A stretch of 64,000 bases of DNA from NCBI GenBank assembly GCA_017979445.1, contig CM030714.1, positions 40,776,826-40,840,825 of the forward strand. The letters are read 5' to 3'. Positions 55,949-64,000 of this stretch are shown here, piece after piece. Below the pieces are notes generated by a model. The model searched no databases, was not told the origin of the DNA, and saw only the letters and a list, made by a program, of their open reading frames with translations. A program made the translations under genes and the position numbers. The stretch is from Akebia trifoliata. Lineage: Eukaryota; Streptophyta; Magnoliopsida; Ranunculales; Lardizabalaceae. Positions within the stretch are counted from its first letter, which is position 1. Each line of letters opens with the position of its first letter.

Positions 55949-58900
55949 CTACAAAATATTTGGAACCTGAGAAACCAATCTCTGCTGCAACTCCGTGATC
56001 TTTGTGCATAGCTCCATCTTCTGCTCCTTGTAGCTCTGCAGCAAGTACTCCTTCCCTTCTATAACTTCCTTCAGCTCTCCAACTTCTCTCTTCAACATCT
56101 CAATCTTTTCTCCCTTACCTCTTCCCTTGTCGACAAACTCCACATCACTCTCCCCATCGACAAACCCATTCACATGACCATTTCTTCCCTCAGCCGACCA
56201 GTCTGACCAGTTCCTGGCCGTTGGAGGCTTCTCATGGTGACCCACTTCACCGACGCAATGATCTGCTATGGCCTTCCTTAGTCTTTGGATCTCTCTCTCA
56301 GAATCAAACAGTTCCCTGTTGGCAGTGTCGATCTGCGATTGCAAAAGTGTGGAATGTGACAGCTGAGCATTGAGCGAACTCTGCAACTCTATGATCTGAT
56401 CTTGCATCTCTAGAATCATCTCATCCCTTCTCTTCAACTGTTGTCTTAGTTTCTGTATCACTTCTCGCTTGCTGAAGATGTCAGAGCCAGATTCAGACAC
56501 ACATGGAGAATCTGAGCTGTTTGAGTGGTGAAATGGCTTCCGAGGCAGCTCGAGACGATCAGGGGAAGATGCCCACATCACACCATTTTCTCTGTTGGAA
56601 TCTGAGGCAGGAATTGCCACCAAAGGAAGTATAGGATCAGTTTCTTTCAGCACCGGGACACTGGGTTGACGCTTAACCTCCACCGTGCCTTCTGAAATCC
56701 CTGATTCAAGATCCAAATTGTATGAAATAAGAAAAAAAGGTCTAAAGCAGGTTAAGGAAACGGTACAACTGTACAGCAGCTTGATTGATACATAAAGCAC
56801 CTCTAATGTCAATATTAGCTGGTTACTCGGTGGAGTTACAGAAATGGATTCATCATTTCCTTGACTTCATTTCTTCCAAAATGTGTACTCTTATTTAATG
56901 GTAAAAGACTGAAGGCACTAGATGAACATAGACATCTTAAACCAACTCAGTGTAAAGCATGTGTGTCCATTAAGGCATATTTTGATGCAGACATGAACAG
57001 GTCTATCAAAACAAAAAAAAAAAATTTAAAAATTGATTATGAACAGAGTTCACAGTAGGGGCAATTAACAATATAATGGGTGTACAGACCAAGTTTCAGC
57101 ACCAAAACCATGAGGAGAAATCTGACAGATCACCTAATGACACTACTAAAGGGGGGTACTACCGTTGGTCCAGAATTGATGTTAGTTAAAAATTAAGGGG
57201 AAAATGTTGGAACAGCCAAGTTCCCATAGATCCATGAAGGTGTACTTCAACAACAAAAATAATAACCAAAAAATAAAGAGAAGACTTAATGATTTTGAGC
57301 CCAAGACTGGAGAGAAAAAATAGTACTAGCACGTCCATCAAGGTCTTCTCTTCTTAGCAAAGTAAAAAAACAATGGTTGCCAACATTACTAGCCAAAAGA
57401 ACCGTGCATAAACAGGTGCAAGAATAGTAAGAACCTGTCCAGAAGCATCCAGAACTTCTAAGATCTGGAAGTGAGGTATGTATACCTTGTACAAGATAGT
57501 TGCAAGTGGTACGCTGTGTTTAAAAAGTATCTCAATATTGGTGTGTGATGCAACCAAAAGATTCTTGCTTGGTCGGATCTAGACAACTTGTAGAAACAGG
57601 AAAATAACAAAATTCAAAAAAATATCGCAATATCGCAAAAATTTAAGGCAAGGAGTTCCGTACAATGAAACCGATTCTGCTAGATACGTTAAAAATAGGG
57701 AGCCTTTTTTTGCAGGGGACCCAAGAGGGGATAATTGGATAAGAGAGTGCCAAGCCAGAGGGGAAGACCTATTCAGGATAATGGCAAACAAACAATGTCC
57801 TAAATTGTATTGCTAAGTGCCTGTCTGGTGCCTATTCTTTGGAAAAGTGCATCACCTATGAGCATATGAGAATAATGACCACCACAGAATATCCTTAGCT
57901 TAATTGCTAATTGGCCGTGAAAACTATTAGCACAAGTAAAACTGTCACCACCTACAGTCTGCACTTTTGAGTTTGCGGTAAAAACTTGAATTCATGTTTA
58001 TTATAAATTACGATATCCACTAATGATGCTTCTTGACTACCAATATTCAGGCCCATAAAGCTTCGCTGGTCTCATTGCCATCGTATAAAATTTTCTGTTT
58101 AATCTGATTGGTAGTGTCTTTCATCTAGCACTCTAGAAGCACACCTCCACTTTATCCATCCATAGATTCGGAGCAAACCTGGTTCGTAGGTGTAGGAAAA
58201 GATAATGTGTTTCTTGGTTCACTCGTTTAGTTATATTCATGAAGAAAAAAATTTACATAAATTTTAAACAGATAACACAAACCTATCGGTAAAAAAAAAT
58301 AATATAAATTGCATTAAAATAACAAAACTAAAAACATGTATATATCCTAAAAAGTACCACAGCTAATAGCCATTGTCGTATCAAGTACAAGTGTCCTATT
58401 AAGCAAACACTATCTATCAAGTATTCATATTCAAAAAAGCATTCAAAAATGTAAATGTTCATTTGGTGACGGCCAGAAGATGATAAAAAGAATCAAGAGC
58501 TTTATGGAGCTGAATGTTGGGTGGCCAAGAAGCATCGTAAAAATAAATGGAGATGGATGAGTGGAAAAACTAGGAAAGACAATTAGAAATGAACAAATTT
58601 GGTAAAATGTAAGTAGCCCCAATAGGCGATAAACTATGAGAAAGTCGACTGAGATGGTTTCGGCACATTCAATGAAGGCCTGGTGAAAGCATATGTATGA
58701 ACACTCTTTCAATAGCAGAAGATGTGGCTCTGGACAGAGCAGGAGGAGGAAGAACATGATTCATCTACCAACCCAAATGCATGAGATAAGGCTTTGAGGA
58801 CAATGGATTGTAAGGTGTATGGCAGAATTCCTTCTATGTTTCCAAACCAAGAAGAAATAGAGAAATTCCACAATGAAGAATAAGATTGATAAAAGCTGAA

Positions 58901-60067
58901 TTTTGAGTTCCTGCGCAGGTCGACACAATTTTATATATTTACATTGACTACTATGATACATTTTTTGACTACGTTAAAATACCACATTTCCAAATATATA
59001 TATATATATATATTGAGAGATAAAATTTGTCCTAAAGTGTCAGATATCCTAAAGTGATTTACAAATTAACGGTGAAAAAATGACGGTCCACAATTCTAAA
59101 CCACTTTTGATGGGGTTAGAAGTTTTAGATTGGGTTGATTTTTTGAGAGGATGATCTCCTCACCATAGAGATCATCCTCACAAAAAATCAGCCAAATCTG
59201 AAACTTTTCAGCCATATAGGAAAAATTTTGTTTCCCAACATTGCCCCCTAAGATTGTCTGCCGAACGGGACCCATATACATATAGGTAAAGGGTCGATGT
59301 TAGTAAGGTGAAATTGGATTCAAATCTAGGGGCTTTGAACTTAGGACGTGGGAACAACACTCCACACATCTTACCAACTTAGCTAAGTTGGCACTTGACT
59401 TTTTCCAAATATGCTAGCTAGACTTTACTCTTAGTGTCAAAGACTTCAAAGTTAAAAAGAATCTTCAAGTGAATATTGCCTGATGCATTTAACTCTATCG
59501 CAACAATTCATATACTATAAATCTTTAAAGGGTACTATTTCATTGCTGTGGGTTTCTCAATGAATGGGCTAGTACAAGCCTTTAAGAGATTAATTACATA
59601 TTCACCTCAATGTCCTACTAATATGGCAGTTGCTCATAAAGAAGAGTGAATGTAGGTACACATATGCACACTCGCACACAGAAAGAGTTGAGTCAGACCT
59701 GAATGGCAATTGTAACAGCCATCTTCATCTTGTGTAAAAGAATACACATTTGAATTTAATGTGCAAGCTCCTGACCTCCGTTTGTCAGTAGATCTTCCAC
59801 TTCCTGAATTGCCAACATCAAAAGTTATGAGAGGAAACAAATATACAACTAAAACATTACTGAGGAGTTGTAAATTATTAGACCTTTTGATGAATTACTA
59901 GCATTGTCCGGTCGCTTTGTATCTAAAGCCTGTTTGAGCTTGTATCCAAGCCGGATAGATAATGTACTCAACAAAGCACCACCTGCAATAAGGATCCAAT
60001 TTGGCCCCTCACCTTGAAAATTCTTTGATTTTTGAGCTCTAGGATTCCCATTTGCTTTTGGTCTCAT
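55949..60067 (-). CDS. Membrane-anchored coiled-coil protein of unknown function
   Basis: Three minus-strand exons, 59884-60067, 59699-59803 and 55949-56691, join in frame (GT-AG) into 343 residues. It starts MRPKANGNPRAQKSKNFQGE, then has one hydrophobic span at about 24-44 (W-I-L-I-A-G-G-A-L-L-S-T-L-S-I-R-L-G). A short segment follows with C91-Y-N-C-H95, then a low-complexity acidic/serine stretch, a long coiled coil at about 168-240, a linker, and a second coiled coil at about 288-336. A basic N-terminus before the span suggests an N-in, tail-out or organelle outer-membrane anchor. I do not recognise the family. An acceptor-like TAG at 60122-60124 sits just before an in-frame stretch (60068-60121) leading into the ATG, so an upstream leader exon probably lies outside the modelled CDS. 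Intron 2 contains a LINE fragment and a hairpin MITE. Confidence 0.85.
58480..58800 (+). pseudogene. LINE reverse-transcriptase 3' fragment in intron 2 of the coiled-coil gene
   Basis: The plus-strand translation, with stops and shifts, shows L-Y-G-A-E-C-W-V-A-K-K, R-W-M-S-G-K-T-R-K-D, a S-T-E-M-V-S-A-H-S-like remnant of 'LRWFGHVQRR', and G-R-R-K-N-M. These are the ordered landmarks of the C-terminal part of plant LINE polyproteins. It lies antisense to the host gene. No upstream reverse-transcriptase core is present. Confidence 0.65.
59012..59273. mobile_element. Micron-like hairpin MITE in intron 2 of the coiled-coil gene
   Basis: It is preceded by (TA)n at 58988-59013 and followed by ATATACATATA. 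It ends CCGAACGGGACCC. One full hairpin (GAGAGGATGATCTCCTCACC with GATGGGGTTAGAAG outside) and a reduced second half remain. The left terminus is degenerate. Confidence 0.65.
59290..59400 (-). repeat. tRNA-like SINE fragment
   Basis: The minus strand shows an A-box-like TTAGCTAAGTTGGTAAG and, about 50 bases on, a B-box-like GATTTGAATCC. This is the head of a tRNA-derived repeat. No foldable complete tRNA was seen. Confidence 0.4.
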
Positions 60068-60135
60068 TTTAAGAGCATGCAGGATGTAAGTTGGAAATGC
60101 TTTGAAGCATCCAAGTATGGCCTACATAAAGAATG

Positions 60136-63100
60136 CAGAAAATCTTCATTGCTCTCTTAATAGTAGAATGAGGTCAAAGTGCAGCAGAAATAGAGCATCA
60201 TTAAGTAAATTTTAAGATTTTGATCAATTTAATATGTTATATAAATTAGCAGGCATCACAAATATAAATGACAAACACAATTTAATCAGCACCTTCAACA
60301 TAGAAAACCTTAACAAAGGATCAGAGTGTTGGACTTCACCTTCCACGATGTTCCTTAAAAAATAAGCCCTTGCGCAGTTGAATCACGTAAGAAAATCCAA
60401 GCTCCAACAAGTGGGAGGATTAAAAATTCGTACAGGGTTTTTAGGTAATGAGGCTACGATAAAGTTGCTCATAAGCTATTTATGTTTGCCTATAAAAAAC
60501 AAAGTTATTTATGTTCAATAAATAACATTTGGTAATATAGTATTGATGGTTTTTTAATTTGATAAATGAGTACTCCCTTCAAGATGATTTCATTCTATGT
60601 TTATTTTGATTTATCATTTATGGATGGTTTATGACTTTATAAGTCTATTTAGTATTCTAAATTGATGTGGACCATTTGTAGACATGCAACAGTTATTAAA
60701 TGCATAATGTTTGTGAATGTCATGCAAGTCGAATGTGTAAGCCATATAGTTGCAGAACTTTTATGAAATCTTAAAAACTTCGAAGGAAACCAAATATAAA
60801 ATAGAAAAAAGTACACCTACTAAAGCAAAAGGGGAAAAAAAATTATGATGCAAGTATCCATACATGGAGATTTTATTTGGTAAAGTACAGACAAATTTTG
60901 CTGAAAAAAAAAAGAGTGAAGACAAATTGTATCAGAAATTTAAAAAAAGCAAAAGAAAAGGAAAACTCCCACCATACAAAGATCCAAGAAGAGGAAAGCA
61001 AAGGCAATATTTATCCTAACTGTCAAAGAGAAAAGAGGGCCCAAGCTTTACTAATACAAGTTTCCCCCGTCTAAATATAAAATACTCAAATCTTACGACC
61101 CTAACAAACTAACGAGGTGAAGCAGCCCAAAAGTAAGACAAAAGTATTAAGAGTTTGAAGCAAAGCAATTTGAACAATAGGAAAGAAAGTATACTTGGGC
61201 TTAAACCCATAGCTCAGTTGGTTTGATACGTTGCAAAACAACTGTGACCTTCGGTTCAAGTCCAGCTTACACATAAAAAAAGTATACCTATCAAAAAGGA
61301 AAAAAGAGAGACAGGAAAAGGAAAAAAAAAATTGATGAAAGCATTCAGTATATTGTGAAACTAACAGCTTTTTGCATTTTCAATAGATAATGACACCGAC
61401 AAATTTCAGAAGATGTTAGCATAACTACTTGTGTAGCTGCTATTCAAAAAGCAACTGCATGATAAGCAACTCATGGAAAAAACAATGCTAGTTATTTTAA
61501 TTATGATTGATATTATTACTATGACAAACATGTTTGCCAAACATTAGTATAGAAAAAACACACACCATAAAGTGGTATTACAATCTGTGTTTGAAAGGGG
61601 GGGAAGAGAAAAAGAAAAAGAATGTTCCAAAGAATTGCATATTGAGGTAATATCCAGCAATAGAATTAGGAGGCAATGTACAATTGCGCATACTTGGTTC
61701 GACTCTGCATGAATACTTCCAATCTCGAATTTATCCTTCACGTCAATCATTAATAGCCACACAAAGGTCATGCTTCGTGGATTAAACCTTGTCAGGAATG
61801 TATGACACTTAAGCCTCACCAAGTCATGTCTTAAGCCTCTAGGCATGATGAAGCTTAAACCTTGCCCGTACATGGTAATTGGTCTTGCAGAACAAGAAAA
61901 TCAAATTTTCTTTTCTTGTCTACCTATTTTCCAGAGAAACTTTAAAACCCATTTTTTCTGCCCTAGATTTTCCATTTTAGGAGACCTACATTATGCTGCC
62001 ATTTCTCACCTGGTTTCAATTCCCCAACCTGACGGATTCCTTGCCAAAACAAAACAAAACAAAAAATCCAAATATACACAAACAATCAAATTATTACCAC
62101 ATGTTTGAATAAGTACTTGTAAAACTCATTTTCCTCCCTTCTTATGGACAACCGTACATTCAACATCATTTTTAATTATTCTCTTTAACTTTTCTTTTAA
62201 TAAGTACAAAGTTTTATCAAGGAAAACAGAAACTAGTACAACCCAAGGAGTTTGAAACAAGGACATGATAATAAAGTCTGTCCACAACTAACTTCAGATA
62301 CTTCTTTACGGTTTTTTATAAAATTTCTTCTCACAAAACAGACACACACACACACATAAAGCAATCCAAGGAAATTTATTTTCCTAATTTGTTTAAAAAG
62401 TATTTTTGGCAAAAAAGTGAATTTTAATGCCAGCAACCTCCCTCCCTCCCTCCTCATATTTTAGAACACCAATCAATGCAAGCAACAAGCTAGAACTCAA
62501 AAGGAATTTAATAGACTAATGAAGATATCCCAAAATTTTGGGATCAAATGAAAAATCATGTCCCTTTATAAAATATTGCCCAAAGCCATGTATCCTTCTC
62601 ATTCAAGTGTATTCATATTTATGCTTTTAGGTTCTGAACTATCTCAAAATGTTTCAGCCCAGAACAGAATGAAACATTCAAGGTCTCGGATTGTCTAGAA
62701 ATGTTGTGGTAGAGACGGTCACGATTTTCCTCTTGACTAAAACATAGCATCGAAATGATATTATAACTTTATTTGTATCCACTAACTACCTCCGTCCACA
62801 TTTCCCTTCACTCTTTTAGAACCTTCAATTTGCACATTCCTTCTAATTGGGACTATAATCGACTTTCGTCGCACATGACCAAAGGATCTCAATCAACTTT
62901 CCCTCAATTTATCACCTCTCCTACACTATATACATTTCTAATTTTATTTTTGTAACTTATCATATATTAATTTATGCGTGCGAAAGTTACATAGAAAGTT
63001 TTAAAAAATCTTTTAAGGGAACATGAAAGAATCTACCTTTGCGTAGATATGCATTAAGTAGGGGTTTAAACGGAAAGTGTCGCAATTAGAGTTATGAGCT

Positions 63101-64000
63101 AAATGAAACATCAATTCATACCATTACTTCTCAATATCTTTTTCGGTCGTGATAATATGGCATATTAAAGCTTTTTGGGAAATTTCTTAAGGGGCTAATG
63201 AGTAACACATGACAATGCCATGATTTGAACAATTAGTCGTTAAGAACCGATAGAATTGTAGAAAGAACGGCAATAATTGCAAACAGTTAAGAGTTGAGTT
63301 GGAGCAATGAGTCTCCCTAAGCTTTTCAGGTCAACTCGAGCCATTCCCAAGTTCCAATTTTGAGTGTTAGGGTCCAGCCCACCGTGGCGCCCCAGATGTT
63401 AACATTAGTATGCACTTCTGCCATGTTTCTGACAAGGAAAGATTCACTCGAGACCAACATGCCAAAGGCATCAAACATGTTTCTAATGTTCACGTCAGAG
63501 AAGGGAACTTGTAAAGTAAGCCTTCTCTACCTTTTTCATAAGCAACTATTTAAGTCTTACTTTTGTAGCTAAGATAGACGCTAATCACCCATTGAGATTT
63601 TGTGAGAACTTTAGGGTGGAATCACATCTAAGAGTTGTGCATAAAGGTTCAAATGCTAAGCACTTTAATTTGTGCTTTGTAAGTAAAAATGGATTAACTT
63701 GCTCCACCATTACACATTTCTGCACCCAAAACCTTCATATCGATTGATCTTTCCATTAAATCGAAACTTCCATAAAACCAACCATCATTCTAAGATGGAT
63801 CCGTACCTTTCTCCGGAAAATGAAAATCAGAAAACCTAAACATACATACATCCATCCATTCTTCTAAATCCAATAGAAACGAAATGGATTACAAATATTA
63901 AAAATAAAAAAAAACCCTAGAAAAGAAAACAAAATCAAATTCCATCGAACCACATTCAAACAGCAAAATCCAACAAACAAACAAACAAAAAAAAAAGTAA
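60136..64000. other. Upstream region of the coiled-coil gene, repeats and unassigned DNA
   Basis: Nothing convincingly coding lies on the plus strand. A LINE-related block is at 62790-62960 (CGACTTTCGTCGCACATGACC and a -CTCTCCTACACTAT- end). 63326-63523 on the minus strand is an open frame of unknown status (see findings). The A-rich sequence at 63840-64000 reads on the minus strand as T-rich, intron-like sequence, in keeping with a long 5' leader intron of the coiled-coil gene. 60140-61190, 61310-62780 and 62970-63310 hold nothing I can assign. Confidence 0.5.
61198..61290 (+). repeat. tRNA-like sequence or SINE head
   Basis: CCCATAGCTCAGTTGG (A-box-like, 61209-61222) and CGGTTCAAGTCC (B-box-like, about 61251-61262) are correctly spaced for a tRNA or SINE. 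The acceptor arms do not pair well and no CCA-adjacent stem is seen, so a tRNA pseudogene or SINE is more likely than a working tRNA. It is followed by an A-rich tail, which supports SINE. Confidence 0.4.

Noticed and set aside
56692..56812. Open frame extending upstream of coiled-coil exon 3 to an ATG at 56812
   Set aside because: It reads into intron 2. A good acceptor (TTTCAG) at 56692-56697 joins exon 3 in frame with exon 2 at 59699-59803.
55949..60067. Cytochrome c-type protein, from the C-x-x-C-H motif
   Set aside because: There is no signal for a c-type fold, one motif only in a low-complexity linker, and the rest is coiled coil.
61198..61290. Functional tRNA gene
   Set aside because: A- and B-box words are present, but the acceptor stem does not pair and an A-rich tail follows, so a SINE or tRNA pseudogene is more likely.

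Overview
The window is nuclear DNA of a flowering plant, most likely a eudicot; the sequence alone does not fix the species. It carries five protein-coding genes with GT-AG introns, among a dense layer of small non-autonomous DNA transposons, SINE and LINE fragments, microsatellites and minisatellites. One gene encodes a plastid-targeted tocopherol methyltransferase, so this is not a fungus or an animal. I rebuilt all gene models by hand from splice signals and reading-frame continuity. In every case the exon lengths close to an intact frame.

Layout. 1-15.1 kb: no gene; stacked mobile elements, including a foldback element nested in an older MITE (8.76-9.55 kb) and a chain of eight double-hairpin elements joined by (TA)n (11.43-14.22 kb). 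15.15-17.85 kb (+): two-exon DUF716/TMEM45-type membrane protein. 17.85-22.3 kb: repeats, with a 640-bp foldback at 20.8-21.45 kb. 22.3-27.2 kb (-): seven-exon MOB1 kinase activator. 27.2-32.9 kb: intergenic repeats. 32.87-39.05 kb (-): four-exon EF-hand membrane protein with an N-myristoylation signal. 39.05-45.36 kb: a higher-order minisatellite of 39-bp monomers in a four-phase cycle, split by a 1.56-kb Tourist-like element. 45.36-53.54 kb (+): six-exon gamma-tocopherol methyltransferase (VTE4). 53.54-55.95 kb: a second Tourist-like element. 55.95-60.07 kb (-): a three-exon coiled-coil protein with one membrane segment that I cannot name. 60.1-64 kb: probably 5' leader/intron sequence of that gene plus repeats.

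The five genes form no operon or pathway cluster. The EF-hand gene and VTE4 may be conserved neighbours, because from memory their Arabidopsis relatives (At1g64850, At1g64970) lie about a dozen genes apart. Introns are long (up to 4.8 kb) and each contains transposon insertions. Several insertions show clean target-site duplications: 9 bp (Mutator type), TTA (PIF/Harbinger type) or flanking TA arrays (Micron-like).

The most unusual structures are the Micron-like hairpin chain and the A-B-C-D minisatellite. I see no CRISPR array, rRNA gene or intact tRNA gene, and no complete autonomous transposon.
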